From: Amycolatopsis vancoresmycina
GTDB taxonomy: Bacteria; Actinomycetota; Actinomycetes; Mycobacteriales; Pseudonocardiaceae
Direction of reading: 5' to 3'
Assembly: GCF_000716785.1 (NCBI RefSeq)
Contig: NZ_JNYY01000010.1
Coordinates: forward strand, 124,001-188,000
DNA length: 64,000 nucleotides
Shown here: positions 1 to 8,201 of the stretch, piece after piece
Layout of the letters: each line of letters starts with the position of its first letter
Position numbering within the stretch: position 1 is the stretch's first letter
Notes under the pieces: generated by a model
Told to the model about the DNA's origin: nothing
What the model saw: only the letters and a program-made list of their open reading frames with translations
The model's database searches: none
Made by a program: the position numbers and the translations under genes

Positions 1-612
1 GACGGTTTCGGCGAGGCCGAGCGGCAGCTGGCCGCCGTTGGTGTCGCAGAGCACGAGGACATCGGCGCCCGCGTGGGCGGCGGCGTCCAGCACCCGGAGG
101 GACGTCTCGGGGGAATACGCGTAGCCGTCGAAGAAGTGTTCGGCGTCGAGGAAGACGCGGCGGCCTTCCTTCGTGAGGAATTCGACGGTGTCCTTGACCA
201 TCGCGCAGGCCTCGTCGACGTCGACGCGGAGAGCGCGTTCGATGTGCCTGAGGTCGGATTTGGCGACGAGCGTGACGACGGGTGCTTCGCTGTCGAGGAG
301 GGCCCGCACCTGCGGATCGGCCTCGGCGGTGGTGCCGGCCTTGCGGGTCGCGCCGAAGGCGACGAGGGCGGCGTGCTTCAGCTTCAGCTCGCCCTTCGCG
401 GCGCGGGCGAAGAATTCGGTGTCCTTGGGAAGCGCCCCCGGCCAGCCGCCTTCGATGAACCCGACGCCGAGCTCGTCGAGCAGCCGCGCGACCGCCAGCT
501 TGTCCTGCACCGAGTAGGTGATGCCCTCCCGCTGCGCGCCGTCGCGCAGGGTCGTGTCGTAGAGGTGGAAGGCATCGCCCAGCGGCGTATCGGCGGGCTC
601 CTGGCGGGTCAC
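1..612 (-). CDS. cimA: Citramalate synthase, N-terminal 204 codons (cut by window edge)
   Basis: Alpha-isopropylmalate/homocitrate synthase family enzyme that condenses pyruvate and acetyl-CoA to (R)-citramalate, the threonine-independent entry into isoleucine synthesis. The visible part starts at GTG 612 and has the HMGL-like barrel signature DTTLRDGAQREG near residue 20, then FIEGGWPG, and LCDTNGGQLP close to the edge. The CDTNGG stretch and the next-door leuB favour CimA over LeuA. GAGGAGA lies about 6 bases before the GTG. It is preceded on the same strand by an Ile-rich leader peptide and an attenuator hairpin, which itself supports an isoleucine role. The C-terminal half lies outside the window, so the regulatory domain cannot be checked. 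Confidence 0.9.
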   Translation of the reverse strand, partial: MTRQEPADTPLGDAFHLYDTTLRDGAQREGITYSVQDKLAVARLLDELGVGFIEGGWPGALPKDTEFFARAAKGELKLKHAALVAFGATRKAGTTAEADPQVRALLDSEAPVVTLVAKSDLRHIERALRVDVDEACAMVKDTVEFLTKEGRRVFLDAEHFFDGYAYSPETSLRVLDAAAHAGADVLVLCDTNGGQLPLGLAETV

Positions 613-640
613 GGTCTTCTCCTCAGCGTTTCAAGGCAAC

Positions 641-670
641 AAAAAAACCTCCCGCAGGGTGCGAGAGGTT
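641..670 (-). terminator. Attenuator terminator upstream of cimA
   Basis: On the minus strand AACCTCTCGC, a 5-base loop, then GCGGGAGGTT pair over 10 bp with one T-G wobble and run straight into seven T residues: a complete intrinsic terminator inside the cimA 5' leader. It lies between the leader peptide (694-738) and the cimA start (612). A perfect 9-bp inverted repeat (671-679 with 701-709) joins the end of the leader peptide to the base of this hairpin, so an alternative fold is available. Confidence 0.85.
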
Positions 671-693
671 GCGCGCCGGGTGCTCTTGTGGAG

Positions 694-738
694 CTATCGT
701 CCGGCGCGCTCGGCGATAATGATCGCGAAGCTGGTCAC
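694..738 (-). CDS. Isoleucine leader peptide of cimA (14 aa)
   Basis: Short open frame GTG 738 to TAG 694 encoding (M)TSFAIIIAERAGR. Three successive isoleucine codons (ATC ATT ATC, the middle one uncommon in such GC-rich DNA) sit just before a segment that can pair with the base of the attenuator. Translation speed through the Ile codons would report charged tRNA-Ile and set read-through into cimA. There is no Shine-Dalgarno sequence; the start lies 6 bases after a -10-like box, as for a leaderless message. The frame and hairpin are seen directly; the attenuation mechanism is inferred. Confidence 0.78.
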   Translation of the reverse strand: MTSFAIIIAERAGR

Positions 739-744
739 GGTCGC

Positions 745-774
745 ATCATGCCACAGCGTTCGCGGCCGAGTCCA
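745..774 (-). promoter_or_regulatory. Promoter of the cimA leader transcript
   Basis: Minus strand: -35 TGGACT (769-774), 18-bp spacer, -10 CATGAT (745-750), then 6 bases to the leader GTG. The geometry matches the ilvB promoter at 16486-16515 and predicts a leaderless transcript. Confidence 0.55.
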
Positions 775-843
775 GGAACTGGGCCAAGCTCCCACCATCC
801 GGGAACCACGTAGGCAACCGGGCGCGCCCTCGCCGGCAGTGCC

Positions 844-890
844 GCGAATGACTCATTCGGGACCTCCGACGTCCCGAATGAGTCATTCGC
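844..890. repeat. Perfect 20-bp inverted repeat
   Basis: GCGAATGACTCATTCGGGAC (844-863) and its exact reverse complement (871-890) flank a 7-base spacer. It lies between the convergent-facing end of leuB and the cimA promoter. There is no T-run on either side, so it is not an obvious terminator. Its core ATGACTCAT is nearly self-complementary, which gives nested dyads. Function unknown. Confidence 0.85.
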
Positions 891-934
891 GACCTCCCGA
901 CCCCGGCCAACCCGAGAAGGCGACCCAGCGCACG

Positions 935-961
935 AAAAAGCCCCGCGCCAGTGCGCGGGGC
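935..961 (-). terminator. Terminator after leuB
   Basis: GCCCCGCGC, loop CAGT, GCGCGGGGC on the minus strand followed by five T residues, 15 bases after the leuB stop. Confidence 0.85.
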
Positions 962-975
962 TTCCTCGGAAAAGC

Positions 976-2016
976 TCAGCCGGCCGTCCGCACGTTGGAA
1001 GACACCAGCGCCGCCAGCCGGTCCCCGATCGCCTGGGTGGCCCCCGGCGAAGACTGGTCCCGCGTCGCGAGGTCGAACGCCACCGACGCCTCGATCCGGC
1101 GCGCGGCCTCCTTCTGCCCCAAGTGGTCCAGCAGCAGCGCCACCGACAGCACCGCGGCCGTCGGGTCCGCGAGGCCCTGGCCCGCGATGTCCGGCGCCGA
1201 ACCGTGGACCGGCTCGAACATGCTCGGGTTCCGGCGGGTGATGTCCAGGTTGCCGCTCGCCGCGAGGCCGATGCCGCCGGTCACCGCGGCCGCCAGGTCG
1301 GTGATGATGTCGCCGAACAGGTTGTCGGTCACGATGACGTCGAACCGCGAGGGGTCCGTCACCAGGTGGATCGTCGCCGCGTCCACGTGGGAGTAGGCGA
1401 CCGTCACCTCCGGGTGCTCCAGCGAGACCTCTTCGACGATCCGCGACCACAGCGAACCCGCGTACTCGAGCACGTTGGTCTTGTGCACCAGCGTCAGGTG
1501 CTTGCGCGGGCGGGCCTCGGCGCGGTTGAACGCGTCCGCCACCACGCGCCGGATGCCGAACGCCGTGTTGACGCTGACCTCCGTCGCGATCTCGTGCTCG
1601 GTGTCCTTGCGCAGCAGGCCACCGGTGCCCGCGTACGGGCCTTCGGTCCCTTCGCGCACGACGACCATGTCGACGTCACCCGCGTCGGCCAGCGGGCCCC
1701 GCACGCCCGGGTAGAGCCGCGCCGGGCGCAGGTTGACGTGGTGGTCCATCTCGAACCGCAGGCGCAGCAGCAGGCCGCGCTCCAGGATCCCGCTCGGCAC
1801 CGTCGGGTCGCCGACCGCGCCCAGCAGGATCGCGTCGTGCTGGCGGAGCTCGCCGAGGACCGACTCCGGGAGCAGCTCACCGGTCGAGTGCCATCGCGCC
1901 GCGCCGAGGTCGTAGTTCGTGATCTCCGCCGTCGGTACTACCTCGCCGAGCACCTTCAGCGCCTCGGAGACCACCTCGGGCCCGATCCCGTCACCTGGGA
2001 TCACCGCGAGCCGCAT
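976..2016 (-). CDS. leuB: 3-isopropylmalate dehydrogenase
   Basis: NAD-dependent oxidative decarboxylation of 3-isopropylmalate in leucine synthesis. 346 residues from ATG 2016, chosen because GGAGG lies 7 bases upstream and the protein then opens MRLAVIPGDGIGPEV, the normal start; the longer frame upstream is not family sequence. Seen: the isocitrate/isopropylmalate dehydrogenase signature around VTDNLFGDIITDLAA with the metal-binding aspartates, the LRPARLYPG substrate segment, and HGSAPDIAGQG for NAD binding. It is orthologous by position to Rv2995c. It is read toward cimA but ends at its own terminator, and cimA has a separate attenuated promoter, so the two are controlled independently. 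Confidence 0.95.
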   Translation of the reverse strand: MRLAVIPGDGIGPEVVSEALKVLGEVVPTAEITNYDLGAARWHSTGELLPESVLGELRQHDAILLGAVGDPTVPSGILERGLLLRLRFEMDHHVNLRPARLYPGVRGPLADAGDVDMVVVREGTEGPYAGTGGLLRKDTEHEIATEVSVNTAFGIRRVVADAFNRAEARPRKHLTLVHKTNVLEYAGSLWSRIVEEVSLEHPEVTVAYSHVDAATIHLVTDPSRFDVIVTDNLFGDIITDLAAAVTGGIGLAASGNLDITRRNPSMFEPVHGSAPDIAGQGLADPTAAVLSVALLLDHLGQKEAARRIEASVAFDLATRDQSSPGATQAIGDRLAALVSSNVRTAG

Positions 2017-2177
2017 CCACACACCTCCGTCGACCGGACCACCGGCCGCACCGATGGTCCATCGCAACAAAACGCCAGCAGCCGGAAGGTTACCGGCCGT
2101 AGACAAACCGCCGTAGCCGCACCACCCTTATGCCGCATCATCCCGCAGGGTGAGACACCCAATCGGGTGAACGACCG

Positions 2178-2216
2178 AGGGGCGTCCCCGGCGGAATTCC
2201 CCCGGAGACGCCCCTG
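2178..2216 (-). terminator. Hairpin after the subtilase gene
   Basis: 14-bp arms AGGGGCGTCCCCGG / CCGGAGACGCCCCT with one mismatch and an 11-base loop, 30 bases past the stop of the protease gene and before leuB. No T-run; probably a GC-rich terminator that also insulates leuB. The rest of 2017-2245 shows nothing else that I can support. Confidence 0.6.
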
Positions 2217-2245
2217 GTCCTGCACAAACTAGATCTTGCCGGGTC

Positions 2246-5200
2246 CTAGCGGCGGCCGCCCCCGATCGGCTGACGGTCGTTCCCCGGCCGGGCGTCGTCC
2301 ACCTTGACCACGTTCGCCCGGTTGCCCGCGGCGTTGTGGTGCTCGATGGCCAGCAGCCCGAGGGCCTTGTCGGCCGCGGCCGAAGCCGCGTTCCGCGTCA
2401 CGACCAGCGCGGTTCCGGGCTTCGCGACGTAACCCAGCGCGGCGTCGCCGCCGCCCTGCACCGCGTAGCCCGGCGCGAGCGCGTCGAACGACAGCGGCGT
2501 GCCGACGTAGTCGATCAGCCCGTTCGTCGTGCCCGGCGCGACGTAGAAGCCGCTGACGCCCACGGTGTAGGAGATCCGGTGGCTGTCGGCGTTCGCGTCG
2601 ATGCCCAGCGCGGCCAGGGAAACCGGCAGGGTGATCACGTTCGTGTCGAACACGTTGGTGTCCACGTCGCCGAGCTGGCCGTTGACCGCCTGCACGTCCA
2701 CGGTCGGGAAGCCCGGGGTCAGCGCGACCGTGTTGGCCAGGAGGACGTCGGTGGACGTCGCCTTGGTCACGTAGGTCTCGAAGTCCGGCTGCCCGTCCCC
2801 GGTGGTGTCGATGTCGACGAACGGCGAGGTGTTGCTGCCGATGTTCGCCCAGTCACCCCACGTCGACAGACCGAACGCCAGCAGCGCGTTCTCCGGTTCG
2901 CCCTGCGCCTTCGCCAGCGGCGCGGTGGACGCCGCCCCGATGTAGCGGAGGTCGCCGCCCTTGGCCGTCTTGTTCAGCGTGCAGTCGGTGACCACGTCCG
3001 CGTCGCACTCGGGCAGCTGCGGGGACTCCGCCTGCAGCTCGAGCACGCTGATCAGCGAGCGGTACCGCTGCGCGCCGGCCCCCTGGTCGACGCCCTTGCC
3101 GGTCAGGTTGAGCACGGCCTGGGTGGCGTCCGGCGCGAACTTCACCGACGGCGGCGTCGAAATCGTCGACACCGGCTTCGGCGCGGAGTAGACCGAGACC
3201 CGCAGCGGCACCTTGGCGCCACTGGTGGGCGTGAAGGCGACGCGCCCGGAGGCGTCCGCGACGAACTGGCGGGCCAGGCCGGCCTGGGTGGCCGCCATGG
3301 TCGGGTCCATGACCTTGCGCAGCGCCTTCGGGTCGGTGATCTTCAGCGTCACCTTCACCTTGGCGGTGCCGCGCGGGGTCAGCTTCACCGACTGCTTGTC
3401 CACTGTGTACTCGACACCCGGCAGGGCATTGACCGCCTGGTAGGCGACGGTGTACTCGGCGGGCGTGACGCCCTTGTTGACGAGCTTGATCGTCTTCGAC
3501 AGCGTCACCGGGCCGGATGCCTCGACCGTACCGAAGCTGACGCTGACCGCGCCCGGGTCGTCCTGCACGTAGGCGAGCACCTGGTTGTCCAGCGCCGCCT
3601 TGGCGTCGATCCGGCCGCTGCCGACGCGCTGCGGTGCGTAGGTGTGGCCGGCGCCGTCGGAGACGTCGTGGCCGGCGGTGTCGATGACCGACGCCTTGAC
3701 CTCTTCGACCGACCAGTCGGGGTGCGACTGGCGGACCAGCGCGGTGATGCCCGTGGTGTGCGGGGCGGCCATCGACGTGCCGGACAGCACGGTCCGGCCG
3801 TTGCCGCTGCCGCGGAACGCCGAGGTGATCGTGTCACCGGGGGCGGCGACGTCCGGCTTGACGGCCGGGCCGCGGGTGCCGCGCGAGGTGAACGAGCTCG
3901 GGGTGTCCACGATCGTCTTGTCGTAGGTCTGGATCGACGCGCGGCCGGCGCCGTAGAGCCGGACCTGCAGGGTGCCCGCGGCCAGCGCCGCGCGCAGCGT
4001 CTTCGTGGCGGAGCCGGTGAACTGGAACATCGGGATCGCCGCGTTGCCCGCGATGCCGGCGCTGAAGTGCTCCAAAGTGGACGACAGCAGCGCGCCCTTC
4101 GCCCCGGCGGCCTGCGCGTTGTTGGCGCGCGCGGCCGACCCGCAGGCGCGGGTCGAGTCGTTGTCGTCCCATTCCAGCCAGACGAACTTGCCGGCGGCCT
4201 TCGCCTTGTCCTCGGCGGAGTACGGCGCGCAGCCCGCGGCGTTCGACGCGGACAGCGCGACGACCGGCGCGGTCACGTCGAGGGTGTCGTAGCCGGTGTA
4301 GTTCTGGCTGTACTGCCCGGTCTTCTGGCCCGCGGTGGGGGCCTTGACCTCGGCGGCGTCGCGCAGGACGCCCGCGTCGCGCGTGCTGGCGACGGTGAGC
4401 GCCTCGGGCGTGTTGCCCGGGGAGCCGGCGATGTCGTTGATGTCGCCGCCGTTGCCCGCGGAGATCACCGGGAGCACGTTGTTCGCGGCGAGCTTGCGCA
4501 CGAACAGCGAGTCCGGGTCGTCCGGCGCGCCGAAGTCGGAGCCGAGCGAGAGGTTGACGACGTCGAGGTGGTCGGTGAAGTCGCCGTCGCCGTCCGGGTC
4601 GAGCGCCCAGTCCAGCGCCTGCGAGGTGACGTTCGTCGAGCCCGTGCAGCCGAACACCTTGATGGCGTAGAGGAGCGACTTCGGCGCCGTGCCCGGGCCG
4701 ATCTGCATCGCGTCGACCTTCTTGCCGTCGAGCTTCTTGTAGTCGCCCTTGAAGGTCCTGCCGTCGGCGGTGACGCCGAAGCCGCCGATGGTGCCGGCGA
4801 CGTGCGTGCCGTGCTCCCCGCAGGCCAGCGGGTTCGGGTCCGGCTTCGGGGTGGCCTTGGCGGCCGTCGCGGCGTCGTAGTCGTCGCCGACGAGGTCGGT
4901 GCCGCCGACGACCTTGGCGCTCGGGAAGAGCGGGGTCGGCTTGGTGGAATCGACGCTCTTGTAGGCGGCCTGCGTGCCGGGACCGCCGAAGTCGGCGTGG
5001 GTGTAGTCGATGCCGTCGTCGATGACGCCGACGCGGACACCGTCGCCGAACTTCCCGGTCTGCTGCCAGGCGGCGAGGGTGTTGGTGAGCTGCTCGGCGC
5101 TGGCGTTGGTGCGCGTCTTCGGCACGACCGTGCGCACCGCGACGACGTCCGCCCGCTTCGCGACGTCACGCAGCTTCGCGGCGTCGGCGGTGACGACCAC

Positions 5201-5593
5201 ACCGGGAACGGCGTTGGCGGTCTGCGTGACGACCTGCGGCTTGGCATCGGCCGCGCGCAGCTGGCCCACGACCGAGTTCACCGCGGCCGCGGTGTCGTCC
5301 TTCGCGGCACGGGCGGCGCGCTTGGCGGCTTCCTTGCCCTGGGGCTGCGCGGAGGTGAACGCGTCGACGGCCGGCTTCTTGGCCAGCTCGACGAACGCGG
5401 TGACCCGGCCCTGCGCGGCCCCCAGCCGCGGCGACAGCTTGCCCTGCAGCTTCGCGTCGTCGATCTTCGCCGGCGCGACGCCGTCGGCGAGCGGAGCATC
5501 GGCTGCGCTCGCGACCGGCGCCCCGAGCGCGGCGGCCAGAACGACGGCGAAGGCCGCCGTCGTGGCGCGCGCGGGGAGGCGGGATCTGCTCAT
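2246..5593 (-). CDS. Secreted subtilisin-like serine protease (S8) with PA insert
   Basis: 1115-residue exported endopeptidase. Start at ATG 5593 (AAGGGG about 8 bases upstream) gives an ideal signal peptide: MSRSRLPAR, a hydrophobic core, then ASAADAP near residue 30. A prodomain-like segment (about 45-160) precedes the catalytic domain: Asp191 in VGVIDDGID, His260 in EHGTHVAG, Asn380 in SAGNGGD and Ser606 in SGTSMAAPHTTG. About 440-550 between Asn and Ser is a protease-associated (PA) type insertion, and after 670 come beta-rich Fn3-like domains (LSKTIKLVNKG onward). The Asp-to-Ser spacing and PA insert are those of large actinobacterial S8A peptidases. No partner gene is adjacent; it stands alone between serA and leuB. 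Substrate unknown. Confidence 0.9.
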   Translation of the reverse strand: MSRSRLPARATTAAFAVVLAAALGAPVASAADAPLADGVAPAKIDDAKLQGKLSPRLGAAQGRVTAFVELAKKPAVDAFTSAQPQGKEAAKRAARAAKDDTAAAVNSVVGQLRAADAKPQVVTQTANAVPGVVVTADAAKLRDVAKRADVVAVRTVVPKTRTNASAEQLTNTLAAWQQTGKFGDGVRVGVIDDGIDYTHADFGGPGTQAAYKSVDSTKPTPLFPSAKVVGGTDLVGDDYDAATAAKATPKPDPNPLACGEHGTHVAGTIGGFGVTADGRTFKGDYKKLDGKKVDAMQIGPGTAPKSLLYAIKVFGCTGSTNVTSQALDWALDPDGDGDFTDHLDVVNLSLGSDFGAPDDPDSLFVRKLAANNVLPVISAGNGGDINDIAGSPGNTPEALTVASTRDAGVLRDAAEVKAPTAGQKTGQYSQNYTGYDTLDVTAPVVALSASNAAGCAPYSAEDKAKAAGKFVWLEWDDNDSTRACGSAARANNAQAAGAKGALLSSTLEHFSAGIAGNAAIPMFQFTGSATKTLRAALAAGTLQVRLYGAGRASIQTYDKTIVDTPSSFTSRGTRGPAVKPDVAAPGDTITSAFRGSGNGRTVLSGTSMAAPHTTGITALVRQSHPDWSVEEVKASVIDTAGHDVSDGAGHTYAPQRVGSGRIDAKAALDNQVLAYVQDDPGAVSVSFGTVEASGPVTLSKTIKLVNKGVTPAEYTVAYQAVNALPGVEYTVDKQSVKLTPRGTAKVKVTLKITDPKALRKVMDPTMAATQAGLARQFVADASGRVAFTPTSGAKVPLRVSVYSAPKPVSTISTPPSVKFAPDATQAVLNLTGKGVDQGAGAQRYRSLISVLELQAESPQLPECDADVVTDCTLNKTAKGGDLRYIGAASTAPLAKAQGEPENALLAFGLSTWGDWANIGSNTSPFVDIDTTGDGQPDFETYVTKATSTDVLLANTVALTPGFPTVDVQAVNGQLGDVDTNVFDTNVITLPVSLAALGIDANADSHRISYTVGVSGFYVAPGTTNGLIDYVGTPLSFDALAPGYAVQGGGDAALGYVAKPGTALVVTRNAASAAADKALGLLAIEHHNAAGNRANVVKVDDARPGNDRQPIGGGRR

Positions 5594-5780
5594 GAGTCGG
5601 CCCCTTACCCGAGGTCTGGACCCGAACCTGCCGTCCGCTCCGGAACACCCCCGACGGTGGAAGCGCGGCACAGCGCCGTGCCCTCGACGGCGCGTGGTTC
5701 AACCTCGCGGGGAGAACCTAATGCCCCAAAACACCTACTTACGTAGGCAAAGGACTCCGTTATGTAGTTGTGATTGCGCG

Positions 5781-5814
5781 CGAAGACCCCCTGCCGGGTG
5801 ACAGGGGGTCTTCG
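5781..5814 (-). terminator. Terminator after serA
   Basis: Perfect 13-bp stem CGAAGACCCCCTG / CAGGGGGTCTTCG with an 8-base loop, 11 bases beyond the serA stop. There is no long T-run, as is common for actinobacterial terminators. Confidence 0.75.
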
Positions 5815-5825
5815 AAAGGGTTACG

Positions 5826-7424
5826 TCAGTTGAAATCCACCGCACGGATCGTGTGCGCCCCGACCGCAGCCCCGATCGGCTCCAGCAGGTGCGCGTCGAT
5901 GTGGCGGTCGACGCGCAGCAGCATCACCGCGTCCGAGCCGTCCGTCGTCTGGCTGATCTGCGCGGCCTCGATGTTGATGCCCGCTTCGCCGAGCAGCGTC
6001 CCGACGCGGCCCATCACGCCCGGGCGGTCCGGGTACTCGACCAGCAGCACCGTGCCCTCGGCGCGCAGGTCGAAGCCGCGGCCGTTGACCTCGACCAGCT
6101 TCTCGACCTCGTCCTTGCCGGTGACCGAACCGGACACCGTCAGGGCCTGGCCGTCGGCGTGCACCGCGCGCACCGTGACCAGGCTGCGGAACTTGGGGCT
6201 CTCCGGCTCGGTCGTCAGCTCGACCTGGACGCCCAGCTTCTCCGCCAGCTGCGGCGCGTTGACGAACGTGACCTGGTCCTCGACCACGCCGGTGAACACC
6301 CCGCGCAGCGCCGCCAGCTGCAGCACCCCGGTGTCCTCGTTCGAGATCTCGCCCTTGACCTGCACCGTCACCGACGTCGGCGACGTCGGGTTGAGCGCGG
6401 TCAGCAACTGGCCGAGCTTCTGCACCAGCGACAGGTACGGCCGGACGTGCTCGCCCACCGCGCCGCCGCCGGAGACGTTCACCGCGTCCGGGACGAAGTC
6501 GCCGCGCAGCGCCAGCAGCACCGACTTCGCGACGTCGGTGCCCGCGCGGTCCTGCGCCTCGGCCGTCGATGCGCCCAGGTGCGGCGTCACGACGACGTTC
6601 TCCAGCTCGAACAGCGGGCTGGACGTGGTCGGCTCGGAGACGAAGACGTCCACGCCGGCGCCGCCGACGTGGCCCGAACGCAGCGCGTCGGCCAGGTCCT
6701 GCTCGACGATCAGGCCGCCGCGGGCCGCGTTCACGATGATGACGCCCGGCTTGGTCTTCTTCAGCGCCTCGGCGTCGATGAGGCCCTTGGTCTCCGGCGT
6801 CTTCGGCAGGTGGATGGAGATCGCGTCGGCGCGGGTCAGCAGCTCGTCGAGGGTGACGAGCTCGATGCCGAGCTGCGCGGCGCGCGCGGCCGACACGTAG
6901 GGGTCGTAGGCGATGAGCTTCGTGTCGAAGGCGGCGAGGCGCTGGGCGAACAGCTGGCCGATCTTGCCGAGGCCGACGACACCGATCGTCTTGCCCTGGA
7001 GTTCGACGCCGGAGAACGAGCTGCGCTTCCACTCGCCGCCGCGGAGGCTCTGGTCGGCGGCCGGGACCCGGCGCGCGACCGACAGCAGCAGCGCGACGGC
7101 GTGCTCGGCGGCGGAGACGATGTTCGACGTCGGCGCGTTGACGACCAGGACGCCGCGCTCGGTCGCGGCGGGCACCTCGACGTTGTCGAGGCCGACCCCC
7201 GCGCGGGCGACGACCTTCAGCTGCGTGGTGGCCGCGAAGACTTCGGCGTTCACCTGGGTGGCGGAGCGGACCAGGAGCGCGTCGGCGCTCTTCACCGCCT
7301 CGAGCAGCGCGGACCGGTCCGTGCCGTCGACGTGCCGGACCTCCACCTCGTCACCGAAGACGCTCAGCACGGAGGGGGCGAGCTTCTCCGCGATGAGGAC
7401 GACGGGCTTATTGGGCTTGCTCAC
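5826..7424 (-). CDS. serA: D-3-phosphoglycerate dehydrogenase
   Basis: First committed step of serine synthesis: 3-phosphoglycerate to 3-phosphohydroxypyruvate with NAD. 532 residues from GTG 7424 (GGGAG 8 bases upstream), the long mycobacterial-type form. Seen: catalytic and Rossmann domains (GVVGLGKIG near residue 150, HLPKTPETKGLI near 230, VNAARGGLIVEQDL), an intervening allosteric-substrate-binding domain (about 320-450) and a C-terminal ACT domain (LLVEYPDRPGVMGRVG and GINIEAAQISQ) for serine feedback. It keeps the leuB-serA neighbourhood of Rv2995c-Rv2996c, with the subtilase gene inserted between. Confidence 0.95.
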   Translation of the reverse strand: MSKPNKPVVLIAEKLAPSVLSVFGDEVEVRHVDGTDRSALLEAVKSADALLVRSATQVNAEVFAATTQLKVVARAGVGLDNVEVPAATERGVLVVNAPTSNIVSAAEHAVALLLSVARRVPAADQSLRGGEWKRSSFSGVELQGKTIGVVGLGKIGQLFAQRLAAFDTKLIAYDPYVSAARAAQLGIELVTLDELLTRADAISIHLPKTPETKGLIDAEALKKTKPGVIIVNAARGGLIVEQDLADALRSGHVGGAGVDVFVSEPTTSSPLFELENVVVTPHLGASTAEAQDRAGTDVAKSVLLALRGDFVPDAVNVSGGGAVGEHVRPYLSLVQKLGQLLTALNPTSPTSVTVQVKGEISNEDTGVLQLAALRGVFTGVVEDQVTFVNAPQLAEKLGVQVELTTEPESPKFRSLVTVRAVHADGQALTVSGSVTGKDEVEKLVEVNGRGFDLRAEGTVLLVEYPDRPGVMGRVGTLLGEAGINIEAAQISQTTDGSDAVMLLRVDRHIDAHLLEPIGAAVGAHTIRAVDFN

Positions 7425-7549
7425 GATGCGGCTCCCACTATCTGGTCATTTCCAGGACGCTCTGTGTCGACAAACGGTCTCAGCACGTCGTTGTGCCCCG
7501 GTCGTGGCGGAGTTTAACGCGCGGCCCGGGCCCGTGGCGTCTTCTGGTG

Positions 7550-8113
7550 TTAACTTGCGCGCAATCCCTCGAAAACAAGAGCCAGCAGCCGCTGCATGCC
7601 CCCTTCGCCGGGCAGGTGGCCACCCGCCCAGGATGCTGCGTGCAGCAACAGAAGCAGCTCGTGCGCCGTGACGTCCTCGCGCAGCTCGCCCGCCCGCTTC
7701 GCGCGTTCCACCAGCTGGGAACCGACCTCGCGCATCGCGTGGCACGACTCGTACAACCGGGACGTTTCGTCGTTCAGCGCGTCGGCGGTGAGCTCGACCA
7801 GGCCGCGGAAGGTGCCGGTCGCGTCGCCGAGCCCGGCGAGCCACGTGTGCAGGGCGTTCAGCGGCTCGGGGTGGGCGAGCAGTTCGCGGGCCCGCTCGGC
7901 CTGCGCGTCGAAGCGGGCGCGCAAGAGCGTCTCGAGCAGCGCGTCCCGGGTCGGGAAATGCCGGTACAGCGTGCCGATGCCGACGCCGGCGCGCCGCGCG
8001 ATCTCTTCCAGTGACGCCTCGACGCCGTGTTCGGCGAAGGCGCGCTGAGCCTCTTCGAGGAGGCGCTCGTAGTTGCGGCGGGCGTCCGCGCGCATCGGTT
8101 TGACGTCGGTCAT
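7550..8113 (-). CDS. TetR-family repressor next to F420-type oxidoreductases
   Basis: 187-residue one-component regulator. N-terminal TetR helix-turn-helix is clear: LLEEAQRAFAEHGVEASLEEIARRAGVGIGTLYRHFPTRDALLETLL, divided here by position into helices at about 15-60; the C-terminal ligand domain is diverged. It is divergent from the 8202 oxidoreductase gene, and two matching palindromes lie between them: one covers its own likely -35 (TTGCCT, 16-bp spacer, TAGGCT), so autorepression and control of the oxidoreductase pair are likely. Inducer unknown. Confidence 0.88.
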   Translation of the reverse strand: MTDVKPMRADARRNYERLLEEAQRAFAEHGVEASLEEIARRAGVGIGTLYRHFPTRDALLETLLRARFDAQAERARELLAHPEPLNALHTWLAGLGDATGTFRGLVELTADALNDETSRLYESCHAMREVGSQLVERAKRAGELREDVTAHELLLLLHAASWAGGHLPGEGGMQRLLALVFEGLRAS

Positions 8114-8142
8114 CGCACTGCCGAGCCTACCCGCTAGCCAAT

Positions 8143-8180
8143 CGGAGGCAACCTCCGTATATTAACCGGAGGCAGCCTCA
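8143..8180. promoter_or_regulatory. Twin operator in the TetR/oxidoreductase divergent promoter
   Basis: CGGAGGCAACCTCCG (8143-8157, perfect arms) and CGGAGGCAGCCTCA (8167-8180) share the core GGAGGCA-CCTC. The -10 box TATATT (8158-8163) of the plus-strand gene lies exactly between them, and the first palindrome also covers the tetR -35. This is the arrangement expected for the adjacent TetR repressor. Confidence 0.75.
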
Positions 8181-8201
8181 CATTACTGGAGGGAACTGGG
8201 G

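Noticed and set aside
2336..5746. A 1136-codon open frame on the plus strand opposite the subtilase
   Set aside because: It is the Arg/Val/Gly-rich antisense shadow typical of GC-rich coding DNA; the opposite strand has the full catalytic triad and signal peptide.
5734..5747. Imperfect palindrome CCTACTTACGTAGG upstream of the subtilase
   Set aside because: Arms mismatch in the centre and no matching site or regulator was found; too weak to call an operator.
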